Positions 34,976-43,119 of a DNA stretch of 64,000 bases are shown here, in pieces. The stretch covers positions 62,001-126,000 of the forward strand of contig NZ_BNBO01000017.1 in NCBI RefSeq assembly GCF_014655955.1, given 5' to 3'. The position numbers and the translations under genes are program-made. The DNA is from Kitasatospora indigofera. GTDB taxonomy: Bacteria; Actinomycetota; Actinomycetes; Streptomycetales; Streptomycetaceae. Positions within the stretch are counted from its first letter, which is position 1; every line of letters begins with the position of its first letter. Under the pieces are notes generated by a model. It ran no database searches, was not told the DNA's origin, and saw only the letters and a list, made by a program, of their open reading frames with translations.

Positions 34976-35725
34976 ATGTTGGGTCTTCCGGACGACATCC
35001 GCGCATTCCTCTTCGACCTCGACGGGGTGCTCACCCAGACCGCCAAGGTGCACGCCGCGGCCTGGAAGGACACCTTCGACGCCTTCCTGCGCGCCGAGGC
35101 GGACCGCACCGGCGGGGAGTTCGTGCCCTTCGACGCGGTCGCCGACTACGACACCTACGTGGACGGCAGACCGCGGTTGGACGGCACCCGGGCGTTCCTG
35201 GACAGCCGCGGCGTCGACCTGCCCGAGGGCACCCCCGCCGACCCGCCGGGCACCCGCAGCGTGCACGGGGTGAGCAGCGCCAAGAACGACACCGTGCTGC
35301 GCATGATCCGCGAGCAGGGCGTGCAGCCCTATCGGGGCTCGGTGGACTACGTGCACCGGCTGCGCGCGCTGGACCTGCCGTGCGCCGTGGTCTCCTCCAG
35401 CGCCAACTGCCGCGACGTGCTGCGCGCGGCCGGCATCGAGGAGCTCTTCGACATCGTGGTGGACGGCCTGGTCGCCGGCCGGGAGGGCCTGCCGGGCAAG
35501 CCGGCGCCCGACACCTACCTGGCCGCCGCCCGCAAGCTCGGCGTCGAGCCGGCCCGTGCCGCCGTCTTCGAGGACGCGCTCGCCGGGGTCGCCTCCGGCC
35601 GGGCCGGCGGCTTCGGCGCGGTGGTCGGCGTCGACCGGACCGGCCAGGCCGAGGAGCTGCGCCGGCACGGCGCCACGGTCGTGGTGGCCGACCTGGCCGA
35701 ACTGATCGAGGGGGAGCCGCGATGA
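34976..35725 (+). CDS. HAD-family beta-phosphoglucomutase
   Basis: The 249-residue protein has motif I F-D-L-D-G-V-L-T, a helical cap and motif III/IV G-K-P-A-P-D-T-Y with F-E-D-A. The first Asp after the F-D-L-D motif and the general acid two residues later mark a beta-phosphoglucomutase-type enzyme, converting beta-glucose 1-phosphate to glucose 6-phosphate. Its stop overlaps the start of the GH65 gene (ATGA); this coupling is the classic disaccharide phosphorolysis pair. Confidence 0.88.
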   Translation: MLGLPDDIRAFLFDLDGVLTQTAKVHAAAWKDTFDAFLRAEADRTGGEFVPFDAVADYDTYVDGRPRLDGTRAFLDSRGVDLPEGTPADPPGTRSVHGVSSAKNDTVLRMIREQGVQPYRGSVDYVHRLRALDLPCAVVSSSANCRDVLRAAGIEELFDIVVDGLVAGREGLPGKPAPDTYLAAARKLGVEPARAAVFEDALAGVASGRAGGFGAVVGVDRTGQAEELRRHGATVVVADLAELIEGEPR

Positions 35726-38133
35726 CCGGCGAGGACAGCTTCACCGTCGACCCCTGGCAGGTCGCCGAGTTCGGGCTCGACCCGGACTCGATGGCCCGGG
35801 CCGAGTCCGTCTTCGCCCTGTCCAACGGCCATGTCGGCCTGCGCGCCAACCTCGACGAGGGGGAGCCGCACGGCCTGCCGGGGACGTACCTCAACGGGGT
35901 CTTCGAGCTGCGGCCGCTGCCGTACGGCGAGGGCGGCTACGGCTACCCGGAGTCCAGCCAGAGCGTCATCAACGTGACCAACGGCAAGATCATCCGGCTG
36001 CTGGTCGACGACGAGCCCTTCGACCTGCGCTACGGCGAACTGCGCAGCCACCGCCGCAGCCTGGACTTCCGCGACGGCCTGCTGCGCCGCGAGGCCGAGT
36101 GGACCTCGCCGGCCGGCCGGACGGTCAAGGTGCGCTCCACCCGGCTGGTCTCGCTCACCCAGCGGGCGGTGGCGGCCGTCGAGTACGAGGTGGAGGCGGT
36201 GGACGGGCCGGTCCGGATCGTCCTGCAGTCCGAGCTGGTCGCCAACGAGCAGCTGCCCGGCGGCGCCGGCGGCGACCCGAGGGCGGCCGCCGTGCTGGAG
36301 GCCCCGCTGATCGCCGAGGCGCACCACGCGCTGAACAGCAAGGCCGTGCTGGTGCACCGGACGCGGTTCAGCGGGATCCGGGTGGCGGCCGGGATGGACC
36401 ACATCATCGAGGGGCCCGAGGGCTTCGAGAGCACCGTCGAGAGCCACGAGGACCAGGGCCGGGTCAGCGTCACCACGGTGCTGCGCCCCGGCGAGCGGCT
36501 CAAGGTGGTCAAGTTCATCGCCTACGGCTGGTCGGCGACCCGCTCGCTGCCCGCCGTCCGGGACCAGGTCGAGGCCGCGCTGACCGCCGCCCGGTACACC
36601 GGCTGGGACGGGCTGGTGGCCGAACAGAGCAGCTACCTCAAGGACTTCTGGGACTCCAGCGACATCGAGATCGACGGGGACGTCGAACTCCAGCAGGCCG
36701 TCCGGTTCGCGATCTTCCATGTGCTGCAGGCCGGCGCCCGCAGCGAGGAGCGGGCCATCCCCGCCAAGGGGCTGACCGGCCCCGGCTACGACGGCCACAG
36801 CTTCTGGGACACCGAGACCTTCGTCCTGCCGGTGCTCACCTACTGCCTGCCCGGCGCGGTGAACCAGGCCCTGCGCTGGCGGCACACCACACTGCCGCTG
36901 GCCCGCGAGCGGGCCGGCCAACTCGGCCTGGCCGGTGCGGTGTTCCCCTGGCGGACGATCCGCGGCGAGGAGTGCTCCGGCTACTGGCCGGCCGGCACCG
37001 CGGCCTTCCACATCGGCGCCGACATCGCCTCGGCGGTGGTCCGCTACGTCCGGGCCACCGGGGACGTGGCCTTCGAGAAGGAGTACGGGCTCGAACTCCT
37101 GGTGGAGACCGCCCGGATGTGGCGCTCGCTCGGCCACCACGACGCCGAGGGCCAGTTCCGGATCGAGGGCGTCACCGGCCCCGACGAGTACAGCGCGGTC
37201 GCCGACAACAACGTCTTCACCAACCTGATGGCGCAGAGCAACCTGCGCAACGCGGCCGAGGCCGCCACCCGGCACCAGCCCGAGGCCGCCGCCCTCGGCG
37301 TCGACACCGAGGAGATGGCCGCCTGGCGGGACGCCGCGGGCGCCATGTTCATCCCCTACGACGAGAAGCTCGGCGTGCACCCGCAGGCCGACGGCTTCAC
37401 CGACCACCAGTTCTGGGACTTCGAGGGCACCCCGCCGGAGAAGTACCCGCTGCTGCTGCACTTCCCCTACTTCGACCTGTACCGCAAGCAGGTGGTCAAA
37501 CAGGCCGACCTGGTGCTCGCCATGCAACTGCGCGGCGACGCCTTCACCGACGAGCAGAAGGCCCGCAACTTCGCCTACTACGAGCGCCTCACCGTGCGCG
37601 ACTCCTCGCTCTCGGCCTGCACCCAGGCGGTGATCGCGGCCGAGGTCGGCCAGCTGGACCTCGCGTACGACTACACCGCCGAGGCCGCGATGATGGACCT
37701 GCACGACCTCGGCGGCAACACCCGGGACGGCCTGCACATGGCCTCCCTGGCCGGGGCCTGCATCGCGCTGGTGGCCGGCTTCGGCGGGCTGCGCGACCAC
37801 AACGGGACGCTGGCCTTCCGGCCGCGGCTGCCGTCCGGGCTGCGCCGGCTGACCTTCTCGATGCAGATCCGCAAGTGCCTGCTGGAGGTCCGGATCACCC
37901 ACGCCGGGACGACGTACACGCTGCGCCGGGGCGAGGCCCTGCCGCTCACCCACGAGGGCGAGGACCTGGTGGTCAGGGCGGGCACCCCGGTCACCCGGCC
38001 GATCGTGAAGCCGCCGGCGCAGGAGCGCTGCGGCCAGCCGCCCGGCCGCGAGCCGGCCCGCCGGCAGCCGCACGCGGGGGTGGCGGGCGGCGGGAAGGTC
38101 GGCTCCGCGCCGGACCACCTCGCGGCCGAGTAG
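35722..38133 (+). CDS. GH65 disaccharide phosphorylase (maltose/trehalose/kojibiose/nigerose type)
   Basis: The 803-residue protein has GH65 architecture: N-terminal beta-sandwich, helical barrel with G-Y-D-G-H-S-F-W-D-T-E and the catalytic segment G-V-T-G-P-D-E-Y containing the general acid Glu. It has the length expected for phosphorylases rather than hydrolases. With inorganic phosphate it would release beta-glucose 1-phosphate, which the coupled mutase then uses. The exact linkage cannot be told from motifs; maltose fits the nearby mal operon, and nigerose would fit the GH87 enzymes. The last 35 residues are a disordered Pro/Arg tail. Confidence 0.88.
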   Translation: MTGEDSFTVDPWQVAEFGLDPDSMARAESVFALSNGHVGLRANLDEGEPHGLPGTYLNGVFELRPLPYGEGGYGYPESSQSVINVTNGKIIRLLVDDEPFDLRYGELRSHRRSLDFRDGLLRREAEWTSPAGRTVKVRSTRLVSLTQRAVAAVEYEVEAVDGPVRIVLQSELVANEQLPGGAGGDPRAAAVLEAPLIAEAHHALNSKAVLVHRTRFSGIRVAAGMDHIIEGPEGFESTVESHEDQGRVSVTTVLRPGERLKVVKFIAYGWSATRSLPAVRDQVEAALTAARYTGWDGLVAEQSSYLKDFWDSSDIEIDGDVELQQAVRFAIFHVLQAGARSEERAIPAKGLTGPGYDGHSFWDTETFVLPVLTYCLPGAVNQALRWRHTTLPLARERAGQLGLAGAVFPWRTIRGEECSGYWPAGTAAFHIGADIASAVVRYVRATGDVAFEKEYGLELLVETARMWRSLGHHDAEGQFRIEGVTGPDEYSAVADNNVFTNLMAQSNLRNAAEAATRHQPEAAALGVDTEEMAAWRDAAGAMFIPYDEKLGVHPQADGFTDHQFWDFEGTPPEKYPLLLHFPYFDLYRKQVVKQADLVLAMQLRGDAFTDEQKARNFAYYERLTVRDSSLSACTQAVIAAEVGQLDLAYDYTAEAAMMDLHDLGGNTRDGLHMASLAGACIALVAGFGGLRDHNGTLAFRPRLPSGLRRLTFSMQIRKCLLEVRITHAGTTYTLRRGEALPLTHEGEDLVVRAGTPVTRPIVKPPAQERCGQPPGREPARRQPHAGVAGGGKVGSAPDHLAAE

Positions 38134-38157
38134 CCGGCTCCTCCCGGAGGTCACCCG

Positions 38158-38188
38158 GGCGGCCCGCCCGGGGTGCGGGCGGGCCGCC
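38158..38188 (+). terminator. Terminator after the GH65 gene
   Basis: A 12-bp stem (38158-38169 with 38177-38188, core GCGGCCCGCCC) encloses a seven-base loop 25 bases after the GH65 stop. Confidence 0.75.
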
Positions 38189-38240
38189 GCCGTCGCAGGG
38201 TGCTGATGACCCGTGACGGCGGCCGATGAGGGAGTGCCCC

Positions 38241-39974
38241 GTGGTGAGTGTGGCCGAGCAGATGGTGGAGGTGCTCCGGCAGGCCGGGGTGGAGCGGGTC
38301 TACGGCGTGGTCGGCGACAGCCTCAACCCGGTGGTGGACGCGATCCGCCGGACCGAGGGCATCAGCTGGGTGCACGTGCGCAACGAGGAGGCGGGTGCCT
38401 TCGCGGCGGCGGCCGAGGCGGAGCTGAGCGGCCGGCTGGCGGTCTGCGCCGGCTCCTGCGGGCCGGGCAACACCCACCTGATCCAGGGCCTGTACGACGC
38501 CCAGCGCAGCGGTCTGCCGGTGCTCGCCCTCGCCTCGCACATCCCGTCCGGCCAGATCGGCACCGGCTTCTTCCAGGAGACCCACCCCGACCGGGTGTTC
38601 ACCGACTGCAGCAGCTGGTGCGAGCTGGTCTCCACCCCGGCCCAGCTGCCGCGGCTGCTGCGGGTCGCGGTGCAGCACGCGCTCGGGGCGCACGGCGTCT
38701 CGGTGCTGGTCTTCCCCGGCGACGTGGCCGCGCTGCCGGCCGCCGGCCCGACCGGGACGGGACGGTTCCTGACCGAGCAGGCGGTCGCGGCGCCGCCCTG
38801 GTCCCAGGTGCAGGAGCTGGCCAAGGCGCTCAACTCGGTCCGCAAGGTGGCGCTCTTCTGCGGCGCCGGGGTGCGCGGCGCCCACGCCGAGGTGATGGAC
38901 GTGGCGGCCGCCCTGCAGTCCCCGGTGGGGCACTCGCTGCGCGGCAAGGAGTGGATCCAGTACGACAATCCGTACGACGTCGGGATGAGCGGGCTGCTCG
39001 GCTACGGCGCCTGCCACGAGGCGTTGCACGAGGCCGACCTGGTGCTGCTGCTGGGCACCGACTTCCCGTACGACTCCTTCCTGCCGCAGGCCAGGACGAT
39101 CCAGGTCGACCACGACGCGACCCGGCTCGGCCGCCGCACCCCGCTGGAGCTGGCCGTGCACGGCGACGTCCCGGCGACCCTGCGGGCGGTGCTGCCGCTG
39201 CTGGAGCAGAAGACCGACCGGGCCTTCCTGTTCGGCATGCTGGAGAAGCACTACCGGGCGCTGGACGGCGTGGTCGGCGCGTACACCAAGGACATCGAGC
39301 GGCACCTGCCGATCCACCCCGAGTACGTGGCCGCGGTGCTGGACGAGGTCGCCGCCGACGACGCGGTGTTCACCGTGGACACCGGCATGAACAACGTCTG
39401 GGCCGCCCGCTACCTCACCCCCAACGGCCGCCGCCGGGTGATCGGCTCCTTCCTGCACGGCTCGATGGCCAACGCGCTGCCGCACGCGATCGGGGCCCAG
39501 CTGGCCTGCCCCGGGCGCCAGGTGGTCTCGATGTCCGGCGACGGCGGGCTGGGGATGCTGCTCGGCGAGCTGCTCACGGTGGCCCGGCACCGGCTGCCGG
39601 TGAAGACGGTGGTCTTCAACAACGGCGCCCTGGGCATGATCAAGCTGGAGATGCTGGTCTCCGGCTATCCCGAGTACGCGATCGACAACGGTGACGTGGA
39701 CTACGCGGCGATCGCCCGGGCGGCGGGCATCCCGGCCAAGCGGGTCACCGACCCGGGAGCCGTCCGCGAGGTGCTGGCGGAGGCGCTGGAGCGGCCCGGC
39801 CCCGCGCTGGTGGACGTGGTCACCGACCCGAACGCGCTCGCCGTCCCGCCGCACATCACCGCCGCGCAGCTGAAGGGCTTCGCCCTCGCGGCGGGGCGGA
39901 CGGTGCTGTCCGGCGGCGTCGGGAAGATGATCGACCTGGCGCGCAGCAACCTGCGCAACATCCCGCGGCCGTGA
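38241..39974 (+). CDS. poxB: Thiamine-diphosphate enzyme, pyruvate oxidase/dehydrogenase type
   Basis: The protein (about 577 residues) has the three-domain POX layout: a PYR domain with the activating Glu in R-N-E-E-A-G-A-F, a central FAD/DHS-like domain, and a PP domain with G-D-G-G-L-G-M-L ... N-N-G-A-L-G-M binding ThDP and Mg. The C-terminal tail after residue 540 is PoxB-like and may attach to membranes in the active state. It would decarboxylate pyruvate to acetate with transfer of electrons to quinone. GTG 38241 with GGGAG upstream is preferred; ATG 38226 is the alternative. It is monocistronic, after the GH65 terminator. Confidence 0.85.
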   Translation: MVSVAEQMVEVLRQAGVERVYGVVGDSLNPVVDAIRRTEGISWVHVRNEEAGAFAAAAEAELSGRLAVCAGSCGPGNTHLIQGLYDAQRSGLPVLALASHIPSGQIGTGFFQETHPDRVFTDCSSWCELVSTPAQLPRLLRVAVQHALGAHGVSVLVFPGDVAALPAAGPTGTGRFLTEQAVAAPPWSQVQELAKALNSVRKVALFCGAGVRGAHAEVMDVAAALQSPVGHSLRGKEWIQYDNPYDVGMSGLLGYGACHEALHEADLVLLLGTDFPYDSFLPQARTIQVDHDATRLGRRTPLELAVHGDVPATLRAVLPLLEQKTDRAFLFGMLEKHYRALDGVVGAYTKDIERHLPIHPEYVAAVLDEVAADDAVFTVDTGMNNVWAARYLTPNGRRRVIGSFLHGSMANALPHAIGAQLACPGRQVVSMSGDGGLGMLLGELLTVARHRLPVKTVVFNNGALGMIKLEMLVSGYPEYAIDNGDVDYAAIARAAGIPAKRVTDPGAVREVLAEALERPGPALVDVVTDPNALAVPPHITAAQLKGFALAAGRTVLSGGVGKMIDLARSNLRNIPRP

Positions 39975-40015
39975 GACGCGGGGCCCGGCGGTCCGGGTGA
40001 CGTCGCTCCGGAGGA

Positions 40016-40050
40016 TTTGCCTCTGAGGCAAAATTCTTGCCCGGCAGGCA
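40016..40050. promoter_or_regulatory. Two TGCC-N5-GGCA operators 20 bp apart
   Basis: A perfect 17-bp palindrome TTTGCCTCTGAGGCAAA (40016-40032) is followed by TGCCCGGCAGGCA (40038-40050). Both contain TGCC-N5-GGCA, and the two sites start 20 bp apart, on the same face of the helix. They lie 22-56 bp before the XRE-cupin gene, which is the likely binder. Confidence 0.7.
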
Positions 40051-40071
40051 CGGCGGGTGTCCACTGGACCC

Positions 40072-40677
40072 ATGACCACCAGCCCGCCGGACGACCAGGA
40101 GGTCGTCGGCCTCGCCGCCCGCTTGCGCGAGCACCGACTCGGCAGCCGGCTCACCCTGGAGGCCGCGGCCGCCCGGGTCGGGCTCTCCCCAGCGTATCTC
40201 TCCCGCCTGGAGACCGGACGCCGGCAGCCCTCGCTGCCGGTCCTCCTCGGCCTCGCCCGGGCCTACGGCAGTTCGGTCTCCGGCCTGCTCGGCGAGACGC
40301 CGGACGACCTCGACCCCGTCGTCCGCGGCGGTGCGATCGAACCCGGCCGGGCCGGCGGCTGGGGCTACCGCCGGGCCGGCGCCCCCGGCCGGGCGATGCA
40401 GGCGCTGCGGGTCCAGGTGCCGCCGAGCGTCCAGGACGAGGTCGTCCGGGTGCACCCGGGGGAGGAGTGGCTGTACGTCGTCCGCGGCCGGCTCCGGCTG
40501 ACCCTCGGCGAGCGGGTCCACCTGCTGGCGGAGGGCGACTCCGCGCACTTCGACTCGCTCACCCCGCACTGCATCGCCGCGGACTCGGCGGACGGGGTCG
40601 AACTGCTCTTCCTGCACACCCTGTTGCAGAGCCCCGGCGGCGAACTCTGCCTCGGCGGCGGCCCGGTGCCGCACTGA
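40072..40677 (+). CDS. XRE-family regulator with cupin sensor domain
   Basis: The 201-residue protein has an N-terminal XRE helix-turn-helix (L-T-L-E-A-A-A-A-R-V-G-L-S-P-A-Y-L-S-R-L-E-T-G) and a C-terminal cupin domain (H-P-G-E-E-W-L-Y-V-V-R-G, then a G-D-S-A-H-F-D segment). Such proteins repress or activate neighbouring genes on binding a small ligand. The tandem operators directly upstream point to autoregulation; a small membrane protein gene follows 84 bases downstream. Confidence 0.9.
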   Translation: MTTSPPDDQEVVGLAARLREHRLGSRLTLEAAAARVGLSPAYLSRLETGRRQPSLPVLLGLARAYGSSVSGLLGETPDDLDPVVRGGAIEPGRAGGWGYRRAGAPGRAMQALRVQVPPSVQDEVVRVHPGEEWLYVVRGRLRLTLGERVHLLAEGDSAHFDSLTPHCIAADSADGVELLFLHTLLQSPGGELCLGGGPVPH

Positions 40678-40761
40678 TGAGCGCCCGCCGCGGCGGACCG
40701 CAGCACTGACACCCTGTCATGATCCGGGCGCCGGAGCGCCCGGGAGCGAAGGAGACCTCCT

Positions 40762-40941
40762 GTGACCGAGCCCGTCGCCCTCCCCGCCGCGCCCGCCGGG
40801 GCGCCCGCACCCGCCACCATCGATGCCGGCAAGCGGGCCAACCGCCGGGTCGGGATCAGGGTCCTGATCTACATGGTCGCCACCCACGCCTTCGCGGGCT
40901 TCATCATGCTGCTGTTCGAGATCGGTTCGCGGAAGGGCTGA
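40762..40941 (+). CDS. 59-residue membrane protein next to the XRE-cupin gene
   Basis: A GTG start with a strong GGAGACC site opens a 59-residue protein: a Pro/Ala-rich start, a basic patch K-R-A-N-R-R-V and one membrane helix (V-L-I-Y-M-V-A-T-H-A-F-A-G-F-I-M-L-L-F). It resembles the DUF6126 small membrane proteins that, as I recall, accompany XRE-cupin regulators in streptomycetes. Probably the target of, or partner to, that regulator; function unknown. Confidence 0.8.
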   Translation: MTEPVALPAAPAGAPAPATIDAGKRANRRVGIRVLIYMVATHAFAGFIMLLFEIGSRKG

Positions 40942-40967
40942 GACCGCCGCCGGGGCGCTCCTCGTCG

Positions 40968-42395
40968 TCAGAGCGCCCCGAGCAGCCCGCAGAGCGCGTC
41001 CAGCGCCCCCGTGAAGGCGTGCTCGGGCGGGGTGCCGTAGCCGATCACCAGCCCGGCCGGGCCGTCCGGTCCGGCGTCCGCCCGGTCGTCCCGGCACTCG
41101 GCCAGCCCGCCCAGCGCGAGGCCCGCCGCGGCGGCGCGGGCGATCAGCTCCGCCTCCGAGGGCCCGTCCGGCGGCAGCGTCAGCACCGCGTGCAGGCCGG
41201 CCGCGACGCCCGTCACCCGGACCCTGGGGGCCCGCTCGGCGAGCGCCGACACCAGCCGGTCGCGGCGCCGCCGGTAGTGCAGCCGGCAGCGCCGGACATG
41301 CCGGTCGTAGGTGCCGGAGGTGATCAGTTCGGCCAGGGTGAGCTGGTCCAGCGCCCCCGACTGGGTGTCGGCCAGCCGTTTCAGCCGGGTCATCGGGGCG
41401 ACCAGCTCCTGCGGCAGCGCCAGCCAGCCGAGCCGCAGGCCGGGTGCGAGGCTCTTGCTGGCCGTGCCCGAGTAGACCACCCGCTCGGGGTCGAGCGCCT
41501 GCATCGCGCCGAGCGGCTGCCGGTCGTAGCGGAACTCCCCGTCGTAGTCGTCCTCGATCACCAGTCCGCCGGTGCGCCGGGCCCATTCCACCGCCGCGAA
41601 CCGCCGGGCCGCCGGCAGCGGTACGCCGGTCGGGTACTGATGGGCCGGGGTCAGCAGCACCGCTCCGGCCCGGGCGCCGGCCAGCAGGTCCGTCCGGGCG
41701 CCGTCCTCGTCCAGCGGCAGGGCGACCCGCTCCAGGCCGGAGGCCGTCACCACCTGCTGCAGCGGAGCCAGCCCGTACGCCTCCACGGCCAGGGCGGCGG
41801 CCCCGCGCCCGCGCAGGGCCGCGCAGAGCAGGTTCAGGCCCTGGGTGTGCCCGGAGCAGACCAGGATCCGCTCCGGGGCGGTGCGCACCCCGCGGACCCG
41901 GGCCAGGTACGCCGCCAGGGCCTCGCGCAGCTCGATCCGGCCGAGCGGGGTGTCGTAGCCGAAGGCCTCGTTCGGGGCGGCGGTCAGTGCCCGCCGGGCG
42001 GCGGCCAGCCAGGCGGTGCGCGGGAACATCGACAGGTCGGGACGGCCGGGCCGCAGGTCGTACCGGACGGCGGGCCCGGGCCGCGCCGCGTCGGGGGCGG
42101 GCGCGGGCGCCGGCGGCGCGGCGCGCTCCGCGACCGTGGTGCCGGCGCCCTGTCGGGAGGTCAGCCAGCCCTCGGCGGTGAGCTGGAGGTACGCCTCGAC
42201 GACGGTGTTGCGGGCGATCCCGAGATCCCCGCCGAGCGCCCGGGAGGACGGCAGCCGGGTGCCGGGGGCGAGCCGGCCGTCCTGCACGGCCTCGCGCAGC
42301 GCGTCCTCCAGGGCAGCCCGCAGGCCGAGTCCGCGGGCCTGGCGGCCGGTGAGGTCCAGATGCAGGTCGCCGCCGAAAGTGGACCAGGATTCCAT
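40968..42395 (-). CDS. MocR/PdxR-type GntR regulator with aminotransferase domain
   Basis: The 475-residue protein joins an N-terminal GntR helix-turn-helix (L-P-S-S-R-A-L-G-G-D-L-G-I-A-R-N-T-V-V-E-A-Y) to a fold-type I aminotransferase domain; the PLP Lys is in S-G-T-A-S-K-S-L-A-P-G-L-R. MocR proteins sense PLP or amino compounds and commonly bind direct repeats upstream of a divergent gene. Here the divergent gene is the AhpD-like protein 50 bases away. GGAGG directly precedes the ATG. Confidence 0.9.
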   Translation of the reverse strand: MESWSTFGGDLHLDLTGRQARGLGLRAALEDALREAVQDGRLAPGTRLPSSRALGGDLGIARNTVVEAYLQLTAEGWLTSRQGAGTTVAERAAPPAPAPAPDAARPGPAVRYDLRPGRPDLSMFPRTAWLAAARRALTAAPNEAFGYDTPLGRIELREALAAYLARVRGVRTAPERILVCSGHTQGLNLLCAALRGRGAAALAVEAYGLAPLQQVVTASGLERVALPLDEDGARTDLLAGARAGAVLLTPAHQYPTGVPLPAARRFAAVEWARRTGGLVIEDDYDGEFRYDRQPLGAMQALDPERVVYSGTASKSLAPGLRLGWLALPQELVAPMTRLKRLADTQSGALDQLTLAELITSGTYDRHVRRCRLHYRRRRDRLVSALAERAPRVRVTGVAAGLHAVLTLPPDGPSEAELIARAAAAGLALGGLAECRDDRADAGPDGPAGLVIGYGTPPEHAFTGALDALCGLLGAL

Positions 42396-42445
42396 CCTCC
42401 AAATGAACCACAGCGGCGGGCCAGTCGGCTCCTAGGCTGGCGCTC
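42380..42445. promoter_or_regulatory. MocR direct-repeat operator and leaderless promoter
   Basis: TGGACCA (42380-42386) and TGAACCA (42404-42410) form direct repeats 24 bp apart around the MocR start, the repeat style known for MocR operators. On the plus strand TAGGCT (42433-42438) ends seven bases before the AhpD-like ATG, with no ribosome site, so that transcript is probably leaderless. Confidence 0.6.
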
Positions 42446-42937
42446 ATGACCACGAACGAAACCCTCGCCGCCGACGCCCGTACGCCCGTTCCCGCCCCCG
42501 GCCAGCGGATCTCGCTGCCCCACCTCCTGCCCGAGTTCTACCAGGCGATGAGCGCGCTGGAGCGGACCTCCAAGGCCGGGATCGAGCCGGAGCTCGCCGA
42601 ACTGGTCAAGATCCACGCCTCGATGGTCAACGGCTGCGCGTTCTGCATCGACATGCACTCCACCGACGCCGTCAAGGGCGGCGAGCAGGAGTACCGGATC
42701 CGCTCGCTGCCGGCCTGGCGGGAGACGCCCTGGTTCACCGCCCGGGAGCGCGCCGCACTGGCGCTGACCGAGTCCGTCACGCTGCTCACCCAGGGCCACG
42801 TGCCGGACGCCGTCTACCAGGAGGCCGCCCGCCACTTCGAGCCGGAGGAGTTGGCGAGCCTGATCGCGGTGATCATCACCATCAACGCCTGGAACCGGAT
42901 CGGCGTCACCTCCCGGCTGAGCCCGGCCCCCCGCTGA
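42446..42937 (+). CDS. AhpD-like carboxymuconolactone decarboxylase-family protein
   Basis: The 163-residue protein has the alkylhydroperoxidase core: E-L-A-E-L-V-K-I-H-A-S-M-V-N-G-C-A-F-C-I with the redox C-x-x-C followed by D-M-H-S. It is likely to be a peroxidase-type or detoxifying enzyme. It is divergent from the MocR regulator, which is its probable controller; MocR-AhpD pairs are common in actinomycetes. Confidence 0.9.
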   Translation: MTTNETLAADARTPVPAPGQRISLPHLLPEFYQAMSALERTSKAGIEPELAELVKIHASMVNGCAFCIDMHSTDAVKGGEQEYRIRSLPAWRETPWFTARERAALALTESVTLLTQGHVPDAVYQEAARHFEPEELASLIAVIITINAWNRIGVTSRLSPAPR

Positions 42938-42983
42938 CCCGCGGACCCGCGGACCCTCCGACCCTCTGACCCTCTGACCCTCC
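42936..42983. repeat. Six 8-bp units after the AhpD-like gene
   Basis: Six consecutive octamers of the form GACCCNCN (two GACCCGCG, then GACCCTC with C or T) begin within the stop codon of the AhpD-like gene. A simple-sequence repeat, prone to length change. Confidence 0.8.
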
Positions 42984-43119
42984 GACCCCCCACCGACCCG
43001 CCGCGGCCGCCCGGACGCCCGGACCCCTCTCCGGGCCCCGGCCGCCCCGGCCCGACCCGTTCCCGTTCCCGTCCGAAATCCGCCGGATCCCCGGCCCGGC
43101 GACTGGCAGGCTGCCACCC

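Noticed and set aside
42936..42983. CRISPR-like repeat array
   Set aside because: Units of eight bases without spacers and no cas genes; a simple tandem repeat.
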